Assembly (NCBI GenBank): GCA_903859155.1
Contig: CAIOLO010000028.1
Coordinates: 41,827-105,826 of the forward strand
Direction of reading: 5' to 3'
From: an uncultured beta proteobacterium
GTDB lineage: Bacteria > Pseudomonadota > Gammaproteobacteria > Burkholderiales > SG8-39
Length of the DNA stretch: 64,000 nt
Part shown: positions 38,572 through 51,218 of the stretch, one piece after another
Layout of the letters: each line of letters starts with the position of its first letter
Position numbering within the stretch: the first letter of the stretch is position 1
Notes under the pieces: model-generated
Databases searched by the model: none
What the model saw: the letters and a program-made list of their open reading frames with translations, nothing else
What the model was told of the DNA's origin: nothing
Position numbers and translations under genes: made by a program

Positions 38572-39390
38572 TTAGATCCTGCGTCCGGCCGGCGCAGGGG
38601 CGGGATCGGATTTCGAATTCTCCGCACCACCCGACTCAAGCTGTTCGCTGGTTCTCCCGAAGCGGCGCTCACGCGCGACAAACCATTCAATCGCCTCATC
38701 CAGCGCTTTTCGATCAAAATCCGGCCACAATTTCGGGGTGAAATATAGCTCGGTATAGGCAACATGCCATAGCAGAAAATTGCTGATTCGCTGCTCTCCG
38801 CCGGTGCGGATGAAAAGGTCCGGTTCGGGCGCATAGTCCATCGCCAGCAGCGGAGCGAACTGTTCTTCGGAGAACCCTCCCGTTTGCCCAGGGTACTTCC
38901 GCACCAGTTTGCCAATTGCCTGCAGCAGATCCCAGCGGCCGCCGTAGTTCGCGGCGACGGTCAGGGTAAGCCTCGTGTTCCGGGCAGTCAGTTCCTCGGC
39001 GCGAAGTGCGAGTTCCTCAATGCGTTCGCCAAAGGGCGCGAGATCCCCGATGATCTTGAGGCGGATTCCGTTGCGATCGAGCTTGCTGATTTCCTGTTCG
39101 AGTGCCATCAGAAAAAGCTGCCGCAGCATGGTGACTTCTTCCTGCGGCCGTCGCCAGTTTTCCGAACTGAAGGCAAACAGCGTAAGAAACTCAATGCCAA
39201 GATCAATACAGGCCCGTGTGACTTCCCTGACGGTCTCTACGCCACGCTTATGTCCGGCAATTCTGGGCAGATGCCTGGATTTCGCCCATCTGCCATTGCC
39301 ATCCATGATGATGGCGACGTGACGTGGCACAGGCAGTGCCGTAAGGACCTGCTGGGTGGAACTCGGAAATACCGGGGTGTGCGAGGTCAA
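38572..39390 (-). CDS. uppS: Undecaprenyl diphosphate synthase
   Basis: Makes the C55 lipid carrier for cell-wall and O-antigen synthesis. 272 residues from a TTG at 39390 with GAGG before it. HVAIIMDGNGRWAK holds the catalytic Asp; FSSENWRRP, the RTGGEQRISNFLLW stretch and YFTPKLWPDF are all present. A Pro/Ala-rich tail of ~25 residues extends past the usual end. Immediately after frr. Confidence 0.96.
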   Translation of the reverse strand: MTSHTPVFPSSTQQVLTALPVPRHVAIIMDGNGRWAKSRHLPRIAGHKRGVETVREVTRACIDLGIEFLTLFAFSSENWRRPQEEVTMLRQLFLMALEQEISKLDRNGIRLKIIGDLAPFGERIEELALRAEELTARNTRLTLTVAANYGGRWDLLQAIGKLVRKYPGQTGGFSEEQFAPLLAMDYAPEPDLFIRTGGEQRISNFLLWHVAYTELYFTPKLWPDFDRKALDEAIEWFVARERRFGRTSEQLESGGAENSKSDPAPAPAGRRI

Positions 39391-39400
39391 AGTCAGCGCC

Positions 39401-39961
39401 TCATATCGACATCAATTCCGTTTCCTTGGCTACAAGGAGTCTGTCGACCTCGGCGATAAACCGGTCAGTCAATTTCTGAATTTCCTCCTGTGAACGGCGA
39501 TCTTCGTCTTCGGAAGTAGCCTTGGCTTTGAGCAGGTCCTTGGAAGTGTTGTTCGCATCGCGCCTTAGGTTGCGAATCGCCACGCGGGCATTTTCGCCTT
39601 CGGCCTTGACCACTTTGATCAGGTCCCGACGCCGCTCCTCCGTCAACGCCGGCATGGGAACCCTGACCATTTCCCCCTGTGTCGAGGGATTCAGGCCAAG
39701 ATCCGAGTCGCGAATGGCTTTTTCGATTGCGCCTGCGAGTTTCTTTTCCCATGGGGTCACCCCGATTGTCCGGGCATCGATAAGACTGACATTGGCCAGC
39801 TGCGTTATCGCGGTGAGCGTTCCGTAATAATCCACCTTCACATGATCAAGAATCCCGGTGTGCGCCCGTCCGGTGCGTATCTTGCCCAAATCCCCTTTCA
39901 GCGACTCCAGGGATTTTTGCATTCTCTGCTCGGCATTTTTCTTGATATCCACGGTGCTCAT
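39401..39961 (-). CDS. frr: Ribosome recycling factor
   Basis: Splits the post-termination ribosome with EF-G. 186 residues from the ATG at 39961 with GGAGG before it; the longer frame is not RRF-like. [35 protein letters not shown] and the final [20 protein letters not shown] are typical. 119 bases after pyrH. Confidence 0.97.
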   Translation of the reverse strand: MSTVDIKKNAEQRMQKSLESLKGDLGKIRTGRAHTGILDHVKVDYYGTLTAITQLANVSLIDARTIGVTPWEKKLAGAIEKAIRDSDLGLNPSTQGEMVRVPMPALTEERRRDLIKVVKAEGENARVAIRNLRRDANNTSKDLLKAKATSEDEDRRSQEEIQKLTDRFIAEVDRLLVAKETELMSI

Positions 39962-40080
39962 GACGCCTCCTTTGGCATGCAGCTTCTTATTATCGGCCTT
40001 ACGTTCTTCTCCGGCAGGCGAATACTGTCCTGCCCCTTCGAATACACTGAAACTTATTGTGTCTGTTCGTTCCAAGATTT

Positions 40081-40797
40081 TCAGGCATAAACATACGTGC
40101 CCTCGTCTTCACCCATGACAATACGCAGCATCGCGCCGGGCTTGTAGATACTGAATACCGTAATGGGCAATTTTTGGTCACGGCACAGGGCAAATGCGGT
40201 TGCATCCATCACCTTGAGATGCTTTCCAATCGCCTCATCGAAAGAAAGCCGCTGATAGCGCGTAGCATCGCTATGGGTCTTGGGATCCGCTGTGTATACC
40301 CCATCCACTTTGGTTGCCTTCAGCACGATTTCGGCACCTATTTCACTGCCGCGTAAAGCGGCCGCGGTATCGGTAGTGAAAAAAGGATTGCCGGTACCCG
40401 CAGCAAATATGACAATCTTGCCTTCTTCCAGGTGCCTGATTGCCTTGCCTCGAATATAGGTTTCACATACCTGTTCGATACTCAGGGCTGACTGGACCCG
40501 TGCGTTGATGCCCCTTTGCCGCATGGCGTCCTGCAACGCCAGGGCGTTCATGATGGTGGCAAGCATACCCATATAATCCGCCGTCGCACGATCCATTCCC
40601 GCCGCTCCTGGGGCCAGGCCGCGGAAAATATTGCCCCCCCCGATCACCACGCCGATCTCCAGACCCAACGCCGCCACCTGGGCAATTTCCGTGACTATGC
40701 ATTCGAGCATCTGACGGTCAATGCCGTATTGGTGGTCGCCCATCAGCGCTTCGCCGGACAGCTTGAGCATAATGCGTTTGTACTTGGGAGGACTCAT
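40081..40797 (-). CDS. pyrH: UMP kinase
   Basis: Phosphorylates UMP to UDP. 238 residues, amino-acid-kinase fold: [46 protein letters not shown] and [14 protein letters not shown]. Follows tsf by 11 bases. Confidence 0.97.
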   Translation of the reverse strand: MSPPKYKRIMLKLSGEALMGDHQYGIDRQMLECIVTEIAQVAALGLEIGVVIGGGNIFRGLAPGAAGMDRATADYMGMLATIMNALALQDAMRQRGINARVQSALSIEQVCETYIRGKAIRHLEEGKIVIFAAGTGNPFFTTDTAAALRGSEIGAEIVLKATKVDGVYTADPKTHSDATRYQRLSFDEAIGKHLKVMDATAFALCRDQKLPITVFSIYKPGAMLRIVMGEDEGTYVYA

Positions 40798-40808
40798 GCG
40801 CCTGCTCC

Positions 40809-41699
40809 TCAGACCCGGGTTGCCTGGTTGGCTTGTGCCATGACCTCCGCCGCAAAATCCGTCGATTTCTTTTCAATCCCCTCGCCAACGACGAACAAGA
40901 CGAAGCGCGTTACCGACGCCTTATGGGATTTGAGCAAAGATTCAATGCTCTGCTTGTCATCCTTTACGAATGGCTGTCCCAGCAGGGTAACTTCCTTGAG
41001 ATATTTTTGAATGCTGCCTTCGACCATCTTTTCGACAATGTTCGCGGGCTTACCCGACTCTGCCGCTTTTGCAGCAGCAATATCGCGCTCTTTCTTGATC
41101 AATTCATCGGGTACGTCTTCGCGAGACAATGCCACCGGTTTGGTGGCAGCCACTTGCATGGCCAGATCACGGGCCAGTTGATCATCTCCCCCGGTGACAT
41201 CTATCAGGACACCAATCTTCGCGCCGCCATGAACGTAATGCGCGATGCGTCCCTGAGCCTGAATACGTGAAAACCTGCGGATGGAAAGATTCTCACCGAT
41301 CTTGCCGATCAGACGTGTGCGGGTTTCCTCCACGGTGGCATCACCAAGCTTGAGGACCGCCAACGCCGCCGGATCCGCCGGGTTTGCCGTAGCGACCAAA
41401 CGTGCAAGATCCGCGGCAAACGCCAGAAAATCCTCGTTCTTGGCCACAAAATCGGTTTCACAATTGAGCTCGATCATGGCCGCATGCTTGCCATCGGTCG
41501 CAGAAAACAATCCGACCACACCTTCTGCCGCAATTCTTCCTGCAGCTTTGGACGCCTTGTTGCCCAGTTTTATCCTGAGAATCTCTTCAGCTTTCCCGAT
41601 ATCGCCGTTCGCCTCGGTCAATGCCCTCTTGCATTCCATCATCGGCGCATCGGTTTTTTCACGAAGCTCTCTTACCATGCCTGCGGTGATTTCCGCCAT
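40809..41699 (-). CDS. tsf: Elongation factor Ts
   Basis: GDP-GTP exchange factor for EF-Tu. 296 residues. N-terminal UBA-like region ([19 protein letters not shown]), then [14 protein letters not shown] and the coiled segment. Directly downstream of rpsB but separated by a terminator-like hairpin. Confidence 0.97.
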   Translation of the reverse strand: MAEITAGMVRELREKTDAPMMECKRALTEANGDIGKAEEILRIKLGNKASKAAGRIAAEGVVGLFSATDGKHAAMIELNCETDFVAKNEDFLAFAADLARLVATANPADPAALAVLKLGDATVEETRTRLIGKIGENLSIRRFSRIQAQGRIAHYVHGGAKIGVLIDVTGGDDQLARDLAMQVAATKPVALSREDVPDELIKKERDIAAAKAAESGKPANIVEKMVEGSIQKYLKEVTLLGQPFVKDDKQSIESLLKSHKASVTRFVLFVVGEGIEKKSTDFAAEVMAQANQATRV

Positions 41700-41724
41700 T
41701 TACTGTCTTCCTCGAAAAAGGTTC

Positions 41725-41749
41725 AAAAAAAGGGGCTCACGCCCCTTTT
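41725..41749 (-). terminator. Terminator/attenuator between rpsB and tsf
   Basis: On the minus strand AAAAGGGGC, loop GTGA, GCCCCTTTT, then more T. A perfect 9-base-pair stem with a T-run of seven (41725-41731 as A on the plus strand). It lies 28 bases past the rpsB stop and before tsf, so it should lower tsf relative to rpsB. Confidence 0.8.
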
Positions 41750-41776
41750 GAGGTTTAAAGCCACAAAATCAACTGG

Positions 41777-42532
41777 TCACGCCGCGCGTCCTTCGGAGGC
41801 ATCGATCTCCACAAAGTCGTCGCTGGTGACGCTGGAAATAATTTCCTGCACGGTCTGGTTTCGCCCTTCCAATACCGCGTCGGCCACTCCCCTTGCGTAA
41901 AGCCGTATCGCGCGACTGGAGTCATCATTTCCGGGAATGATATAGGCGATCCCTTCCGGAGAATGATTGGTATCTACAACGCCGATAACTGGAATGCCAA
42001 GTTTTCGCGCTTCCGCAATAGCCCCCTTTTGATAGCCCACGTCCACCACAAAGATGGCATCGGGAAGCTTGTCCAGATCCTTTATGCCGCCAAGGCTGCG
42101 CTGCAGCTTGACAATCTCACGTTGATAACTAAGGGCTTCTTTCTTCGAAAGCCGCTCAAGCGAACCATCTTCGCCCATTGCAAGCAGGTCCTTGAGTCTC
42201 TTGATCGACTGGCGTACCGTCTTGAAGTTGGTCAGCATGCCACCAAGCCAGCGATGCTCCACATAGGGCGATCCGCAGCGCTCGGCCTCCTCCCGGATGA
42301 TTTCTCGTGCCTGCCGTTTGGTGCCGACAAAAAGAACCGTGCCTTTATTCGAAGAGATCTGGCGCAGGTATTTCATCGCCTCCTGATACATCACCATCGT
42401 CTTTTCGAGATTAATGATGTGAATCTTGTTGCGATGCCCGAAGATAAAGGGCGCCATCCTGGGATTCCAATACCGCGTTTGGTGCCCGAAATGCACCCCG
42501 GCTTCCAGCATTTGTCGCATTGTTGTAGACAT
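41777..42532 (-). CDS. rpsB: 30S ribosomal protein S2
   Basis: 251 residues: [19 protein letters not shown] at the start, [29 protein letters not shown] and [20 protein letters not shown]. First gene of the long translation/envelope cluster. Its leader of over 100 bases (42533-42650) leaves room for the S2 autoregulation known from E. coli. Confidence 0.98.
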   Translation of the reverse strand: MSTTMRQMLEAGVHFGHQTRYWNPRMAPFIFGHRNKIHIINLEKTMVMYQEAMKYLRQISSNKGTVLFVGTKRQAREIIREEAERCGSPYVEHRWLGGMLTNFKTVRQSIKRLKDLLAMGEDGSLERLSKKEALSYQREIVKLQRSLGGIKDLDKLPDAIFVVDVGYQKGAIAEARKLGIPVIGVVDTNHSPEGIAYIIPGNDDSSRAIRLYARGVADAVLEGRNQTVQEIISSVTSDDFVEIDASEGRAA

Positions 42533-42658
42533 GACTTGTTACTTCTCCAGACTAGGGTTGATAAACCGCCAGACCCAATGACTCCGGAAATTCAGAGCAC
42601 CCTAACGGGCAGACGGCAAGATTTAAAAAACATGCCAGATACGAATGACAAGTCGAAT

Positions 42659-42667
42659 ATTTTACCA
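42659..42667 (-). promoter_or_regulatory. Candidate extended -10 promoter for rpsB
   Basis: On the minus strand TGGTAAAAT, an extended -10 (TGn followed by TAAAAT), about 127 bases before the rpsB ATG. No good -35 is seen, in keeping with an extended -10 promoter. Confidence 0.4.
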
Positions 42668-42816
42668 CGAAGTCGTGTGAAACCCAGGGTTTTCCCATTC
42701 CAAACAGAGAATTAGTCTTGAATGCGCGCGACTGAAAGAATAACCCGGCATTTGCCTGGTACCCTCATATGGCATATCCTCACACGCCATTTTTCACATT
42801 GCGAACCACCAAGGCC

Positions 42817-43614
42817 ATGCCGATAGAAATCAAGACACCAGAAGAAATCGATAAAATGCGCATCGCCGGACGTTTGGCGGGCGAAGTGCTTGATTTCATT
42901 GCACCTCATGTCAAACCGGGGATCGCGACAGCCGAACTGGACCGCCTTTGCCATGACTACATGGTCAATGTCCAGGGAACTATTCCGGCGCCTTTGAACT
43001 ATGCCCCGCCGGGTTACAAACCGTTTCCAAAATCGATATGCACCTCGGTGAATCATCAGGTTTGCCATGGTATTCCAGGCGAAAAAACATTGAAGGCTGG
43101 AGACGTCGTCAATATCGACATTACGGTTATCAAGGACGGCTTTCACGGCGATACCAGCCGGATGTTCTATGCCGGCGAACCTTCAATCCAGGCTCGACGC
43201 CTTTGCGATGTAACCTTCGAATGCATGTGGATAGGGATCAAGTCGGTGCGCCCGGGCGGCTTTCTTGGTGACATTGGAGCGGCGATACAGCGCCACGCCG
43301 AAGGCCACGGCTTCAGCATAGTCCGCGAGTTCTGCGGTCATGGTATTGGACGACGCTTTCATGAGGAGCCTCAGGTGCTGCACTATGGCAGGGCAGGTAC
43401 CGGTGCTAGGCTGCAACCTGGCATGATTTTCACCATAGAGCCGATGGTAAATGCCGGCACTGCAGCGATTCGAGAATTGGCCGACGGATGGACCATCGTC
43501 ACCAAAGATCACGGCCTGTCTGCGCAATGGGAGCACACCATTTTGGTCTCCGAGACGGGGTTTGAAGTGCTGACGGTATCGGCCGGAGTCGCACCTCAGC
43601 CGGCCATAAGCTGA
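42817..43614 (+). CDS. map: Methionine aminopeptidase
   Basis: Removes the initiator Met. 265 residues from the ATG at 42817 (MPIEIKTPEEIDKMRIAGRL), AAGG upstream; an ATG at 42769 would add 16 unlikely residues. Metal ligands sit in NIDITVIKDGFHGDTSRMF, the CGHGIGRRFHEEP region and TIEPMVNAG. Divergent from rpsB, as in many proteobacteria. Confidence 0.96.
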   Translation: MPIEIKTPEEIDKMRIAGRLAGEVLDFIAPHVKPGIATAELDRLCHDYMVNVQGTIPAPLNYAPPGYKPFPKSICTSVNHQVCHGIPGEKTLKAGDVVNIDITVIKDGFHGDTSRMFYAGEPSIQARRLCDVTFECMWIGIKSVRPGGFLGDIGAAIQRHAEGHGFSIVREFCGHGIGRRFHEEPQVLHYGRAGTGARLQPGMIFTIEPMVNAGTAAIRELADGWTIVTKDHGLSAQWEHTILVSETGFEVLTVSAGVAPQPAIS

Positions 43615-43654
43615 CCTGAGCGGGATACCTCGACGCAATTGGAAATTTCAAGCC

Positions 43655-46270
43655 GTGCTTTCAGCAGAATCACAAAATAGCTCGACCCAGAAGACCGAGA
43701 TTGCACGCCTTCGTGGCATGCTCAAGGCCGACCGGGCCGGCCTTCGCAGCAAATTCAAAAAAGGTCTTGGATCGACTGCGCTTGTCAACGCGCATCGAAA
43801 GTTGATCGATTCGGTACTGACCAAAGCGTGGAAAACACTGGGGTTCCCGAAGGAACTGGCCTTGCTCGCGGTGGGAGGGTACGGGCGTGGCAAGTTGTTC
43901 CCGCACTCGGACGTCGACATGCTGGTGCTTTTGCCGGAGGATCCGGACGAACGCCTGGCCATCAGGATCGAGGAATTCATCGGGCGACTATGGGATCTGG
44001 GACTCGAAGTCGGGCACAGCGTTCGAACCGTCGCACAGTGCCGGGATGAAGCCAGTCGCGATATCACCGTGCGCACCGCGCTGCTCGAAGCGCGGGCGCT
44101 GGCTGGTTCCCGGGTACTCATACAGGCGCTGCGCGACGGGACCCTGCGATCTCTGGACGCACATGCATTTCTCAAGGCCAAACAACTCGAGCAGGCGCAG
44201 CGCCACGCCAAATACCTCGAAAGCCCGTATAGCCTCGAACCCAATATCAAGGAATCCCCTGGCGGGCTGCGTGACCTTCAAGTCATTCTCTGGATAGCGC
44301 AGGGATGCGGTCTCGGAAGTTCCTGGTCGGACCTGGCCAAGAAAAGCTTCATCACCAGCAACGAGGCAAAGCAGGCTGCACGACACGAGCGCTTTCTGCA
44401 GATGCTGCGTATCCGTCTCCACTATCTGGCCGGTCGCCGCGAAGATCGACTGCTGTTCGATTATCAGGACCTCCTTGCAAGGGAAATGGGATATGTAACC
44501 ACCCTTGGCAAGCGTGCAAGCGAACAGTTGATGCAGAAGTATTATCGAAGCGCCAAAGCCATTACCCAACTCAGTATTCTGCTGATGCAGAACCTCGAGG
44601 CTGCGGTATTGCCGGACGTGGACAGAGAGTCCGTGGAGATCAATGCACGATTCAGCCGGCAACGGGATCTCCTGGATATAAATTCCGAGGATTTGTTCGC
44701 CAAGGAACCACAGGCAATCCTGGAATCCTTTCTGCTCATGCAGAGGCATTCTGAACTCAAGGGAATGACCGCGAAAACCCTGCGGGCCCTCTGGCGCGCC
44801 CGGGAAGCCATTGACACCCGGTTTAGAAACGACCCTGTCAACAAGACCAATTTCCTGGCCTTGCTGCAAGAGCCGCGCGGCATTGTTCATGAATTGAGGC
44901 GCATGAATCAATATGGCGTTCTCGGCGCCTATCTGCCGGCGTTTCGCCGCATTACCGGACAGATGCAGCATGATCTATTTCATGTCTACACCGTCGACCA
45001 GCATATTCTTACGGTGGTCAGGAACCTGCGCCGCTTCACCATGGTTGAGTTTGCCCACGAATATCCGTTGTGCAGCCGCCTTATAAATGGATTCGACAAA
45101 CACTGGCTTTTGTACATCGCCGCAATATTCCACGATATTGCCAAAGGAAGGGGCGGTGACCATTCGTTTCTCGGCATGGCCGATGCCCGCAGATTCTGCA
45201 AGGCACACGGCCTTCCCCCGGACGACACCGATCTGATTGTCTTTCTGGTCGAGCATCATTTGACCATGTCCGCAGTCGCGCAAAAGCAGGACCTGGCGGA
45301 CCCTGACGTGCTGCGCAGATTCGTTGAAACTGTAAAAACCGAGCGACGCTTGATTGCTTTGTATCTGTTTACGGTCTCGGACATCAGGGGAACCAGCCCG
45401 AAAGTCTGGAATGCCTGGAAAGGCAAGCTCCTGGAGGACCTTTTTCATGCCGCCGATCGCCTGTTGCGAGGGGAAAATGTCACCTTCGACAACGATATTC
45501 TGCGCAAGCAGGAGGAAGCCCTGCGGTTGCTGCGTCTGTACGGATTATCCGATGACGTCCAGGAGCAACTCTGGAAGCAACTGGATGTCCCCTACTTCCT
45601 GCGACACGATGCCTCGGAGATTGCCTGGCAAACCCGCAATCTGTATCGAAACTGTCAGACACAGATACCCGTGGTCAAGGCGCGCCTGTCTCCCGTGGGA
45701 GAAGGACTGCAGGTAATGATTTACATGCTCGACCAGCCGCAACTTTTCGCGCGGATATGCGGCTACTTCGGCACCATTGGCTACACCATTGTCGATGCAA
45801 AGATCCACACGACGAGAAATGGATACGCGTTGGACACTTTTCAGATAATGGGGGCCACGAATTCGCCCGGTTACCGAGAGATGATCGCGCTGATCGAGCA
45901 TGATCTGGCGGCGGCCTTGCTCGCGCAGGATCCGCTCGCCGGGCCGATAAGAGGCCGGATTTCCCGGCAACTTCGCCACTTCCCGATACAAGCTGAAGTT
46001 TATATCCGGCCCGATGATCGCTGTCAGTACTACTTGTTGTCGATCACCGCCGGCGACCGTCCTGGACTTCTTTACAGCATAGCTCTGGTTTTGGCACGTT
46101 ATGGCCTGAACCTGCACATGGCGAAAGTGGTCACTCTGGGTGGACGCGCAGAGGACGTATTTGTCCTGAGCGGAACCGCGCTGGACAATCCACGTGCTGT
46201 CCTGTTACTGGAGCAGGATCTGCTCGATACGCTCACGCCCGAATCGATGCCCCGCTTTGCCGGTGCGTGA
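43655..46270 (+). CDS. glnD: Bifunctional uridylyltransferase/uridylyl-removing enzyme GlnD
   Basis: Nitrogen sensor that adds or removes UMP on PII. 871 residues from a GTG at 43655. Nucleotidyltransferase site GGYGRGKLFPHSDVDML (about 73-89), HD domain with HDIAKGRGGDHS, and two C-terminal ACT domains (one beginning near ARICGYFGTIGYTIVDAK, the second at GDRPGLLYSIALVLARYGL) that bind glutamine. Next to map, the standard arrangement. Confidence 0.97.
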   Translation: MLSAESQNSSTQKTEIARLRGMLKADRAGLRSKFKKGLGSTALVNAHRKLIDSVLTKAWKTLGFPKELALLAVGGYGRGKLFPHSDVDMLVLLPEDPDERLAIRIEEFIGRLWDLGLEVGHSVRTVAQCRDEASRDITVRTALLEARALAGSRVLIQALRDGTLRSLDAHAFLKAKQLEQAQRHAKYLESPYSLEPNIKESPGGLRDLQVILWIAQGCGLGSSWSDLAKKSFITSNEAKQAARHERFLQMLRIRLHYLAGRREDRLLFDYQDLLAREMGYVTTLGKRASEQLMQKYYRSAKAITQLSILLMQNLEAAVLPDVDRESVEINARFSRQRDLLDINSEDLFAKEPQAILESFLLMQRHSELKGMTAKTLRALWRAREAIDTRFRNDPVNKTNFLALLQEPRGIVHELRRMNQYGVLGAYLPAFRRITGQMQHDLFHVYTVDQHILTVVRNLRRFTMVEFAHEYPLCSRLINGFDKHWLLYIAAIFHDIAKGRGGDHSFLGMADARRFCKAHGLPPDDTDLIVFLVEHHLTMSAVAQKQDLADPDVLRRFVETVKTERRLIALYLFTVSDIRGTSPKVWNAWKGKLLEDLFHAADRLLRGENVTFDNDILRKQEEALRLLRLYGLSDDVQEQLWKQLDVPYFLRHDASEIAWQTRNLYRNCQTQIPVVKARLSPVGEGLQVMIYMLDQPQLFARICGYFGTIGYTIVDAKIHTTRNGYALDTFQIMGATNSPGYREMIALIEHDLAAALLAQDPLAGPIRGRISRQLRHFPIQAEVYIRPDDRCQYYLLSITAGDRPGLLYSIALVLARYGLNLHMAKVVTLGGRAEDVFVLSGTALDNPRAVLLLEQDLLDTLTPESMPRFAGA

Positions 46271-46291
46271 TCATGACTGCGCAACTTTGAC

Positions 46292-46822
46292 CTAGTCTTC
46301 GGAATCCTGCCTGCCGGGAAACAAGACATCGGTAAATCCCAGTTTTGACATATCCGTCATCCGCATCGGGTAAAGTATTCCGTCAAGGTGGTCACACTCG
46401 TGCTGCACGACGCGGGCATGAAATCCTTCCACACTTCGGTCAATCGTCGCGCCAAATTGATCCATCCCGCGGTAGCGCAAACGCAGAAATCGCGGTACAA
46501 GGCCGCGCAGCCCCGGCACTGACAGACAGCCCTCCCATCCTTCCTCCAGTTCCTTTCCCAGAGTCTCGATAACCGGGTTTATCAAGACCGTTTCGGGGAC
46601 ATCTTCGGCATCCGGATAGCGCGGATTGACGCTTACGCCGAAAATGACAACGCGTTGCAAAACTCCTATCTGGGGCGCTGCCAGTCCGGCACCGTCAAGA
46701 TGCGCCATGGTATCGCGCATGTCTTCAATGAGCGCCAGCAGCTCCGGGGAAGCGAATGTTTCGACCTTGCGGGAAACCGCAAGCAAACGAGAATCTCCCA
46801 TGCGCAATACTTCACGAATCAT
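46292..46822 (-). CDS. def: Peptide deformylase
   Basis: Removes the N-formyl group from new proteins. 176 residues. [18 protein letters not shown] (C99) and HECDHLDG (H141, H145, E142) make the metal site. Convergent with glnD, with 21 bases between the stops. It starts inside the stop of the small hpt-like frame upstream. Confidence 0.95.
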   Translation of the reverse strand: MIREVLRMGDSRLLAVSRKVETFASPELLALIEDMRDTMAHLDGAGLAAPQIGVLQRVVIFGVSVNPRYPDAEDVPETVLINPVIETLGKELEEGWEGCLSVPGLRGLVPRFLRLRYRGMDQFGATIDRSVEGFHARVVQHECDHLDGILYPMRMTDMSKLGFTDVLFPGRQDSED

Positions 46823-47076
46823 TTCGCTCCTCCCAGCAATGTCTCGATGACACGGCCGACGCGGGCCATGCCTTTGTGATGAATATCATTCAGGCCATCC
46901 ATATCGACGCGACTGCGGTTTTCACCCCGCCCAGCAATTGCCAGCACGACGGGATTCGACTCGCGCAAAACCGCTGATATTTCTCCAGCCATCGGTTTAA
47001 TGGTCTTCTGCACCGATTCCGAATCGCAAAACAGCTCGGCCTGCTCAAGTACCTTCCATGCGAGGTGGGGCAACAT
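46819..47076 (-). pseudogene. Probable remnant of hypoxanthine phosphoribosyltransferase (hpt)
   Basis: 85 codons. The first ~50 residues (LPHLAWKVLEQAELFCDSES, then SAVLRESNPVVLAIAG) resemble the N-terminus of betaproteobacterial hypoxanthine phosphoribosyltransferases, which have about 180 residues. After VVLAIAG the sequence leaves the family: the PRPP-binding loop is absent, and the last 30 residues are not recognised. Its stop overlaps the def start (ATGA), so the piece may still be translated. An unrelated small gene cannot be excluded. Confidence 0.6.
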
Positions 47077-47106
47077 TCGTGGAAATCCGGAAATGGAAGC
47101 AATAAA

Positions 47107-50077
<2,971 letters not shown>

Positions 50078-51163
50078 TCAGGAAAAAAGTCGCAATGAAT
50101 CCGGACTGCCCGGCAGAATTCCCCGGGTCACCATCGCCTGATCAATTGCGACCAGTTCCTTGGCGATCGCGTCGAATCCCGTTCCATCAAGCGATGCACG
50201 GTTGTCATCCACGACCCTGCCCCCCAGTCCTGAAGCAAGGTGCTCCGCGAACTGCCTGAACCGCGTGAAGGAATGATTTCCACCGGGGCATCTTGCAACA
50301 TCAAATTCAAGTACCAGCGAGGACGTAGAAAGTTCCCGCATTATCTGCACTTGAAAAGGCGTTTCCCCCTCATTGGCCAGACTGAATATCTCACGCCCGT
50401 CCTCGTCCCGTCTTCTAAACCTGCCGTCGGCCTCCATGGCAAGGCCCGCCGCCTCGGCAATGGCGCGGATGCGTGTGCCTGGAAAAGGGGCATCTCCTGC
50501 AATGACGTGAACGGCGATCTGGATGTCTACATCGCCGCAAAATTTGTCCAGGCTGAGCGCCGCTTGGTACGCCGCACCGAGGTCCAGCGGCGCCGTCCGT
50601 GAGCCGAACCGCTCTGCAATTTCCCCAACCCACTCGGCAAACGAATCCAGGTCCCGGATGGATACCGCCCCCCGACGGCTCGCCAGTTGAAGTCCGACCT
50701 GCAGGCTCTGGTATCGCCTGTTTTCAAGCGGCGTGCCCCATACACCTTCCGTCAGGCCCTCCAGCCTGATTCGGCCTGCAAGGCCTTCGCCCAGCCCCGA
50801 AGCGTGCAGATCATCGACGGACAGGCCGAGCGGCGATTCGATCAGCGTAATCAGGTCAATCGCGCTGGACAGGCAGGAACCCTCCGATGCGGCCTTGGCA
50901 GCAAGCCTGCCGACCGGGACGATGCCCGCCCTCCCCCGATCCGATTCTGCGATGGCCACATGCGGCACAGCCTCCTCCACATCCTCGTCCGGCAAGCCAA
51001 TTTCCACATTCACCTCCGGATCGAGAAGCAGGTCAGGATGATCCGGCTTGAATGACCTTTCCGAATTGCGGCGATAGCGGATCTCCTGCCATTTATTGAA
51101 TGCCAGGACGGCAACCACCACCGTTGCGCCTATTACCAAGAGCCCCAACTGGAATTCGCTCAT
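50078..51163 (-). CDS. zipA: Cell division protein ZipA
   Basis: Tethers FtsZ to the membrane. 361 residues: an N-terminal membrane helix (FQLGLLVIGATVVVAVLAF), a charged linker, and a C-terminal domain (about 230-360) ending near DDNRASLDGTGFDAIAKELV. The linker is more acidic and less Pro/Gln-rich than in enterics. Between smc and ligA, where zipA is commonly found. Confidence 0.85.
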   Translation of the reverse strand: MSEFQLGLLVIGATVVVAVLAFNKWQEIRYRRNSERSFKPDHPDLLLDPEVNVEIGLPDEDVEEAVPHVAIAESDRGRAGIVPVGRLAAKAASEGSCLSSAIDLITLIESPLGLSVDDLHASGLGEGLAGRIRLEGLTEGVWGTPLENRRYQSLQVGLQLASRRGAVSIRDLDSFAEWVGEIAERFGSRTAPLDLGAAYQAALSLDKFCGDVDIQIAVHVIAGDAPFPGTRIRAIAEAAGLAMEADGRFRRRDEDGREIFSLANEGETPFQVQIMRELSTSSLVLEFDVARCPGGNHSFTRFRQFAEHLASGLGGRVVDDNRASLDGTGFDAIAKELVAIDQAMVTRGILPGSPDSLRLFS

Positions 51164-51218
51164 CGCTTTGTCATTTCCATTGCCAGATCCAGGCTAGCGT
51201 CACCAACTTCGCGTCAAA

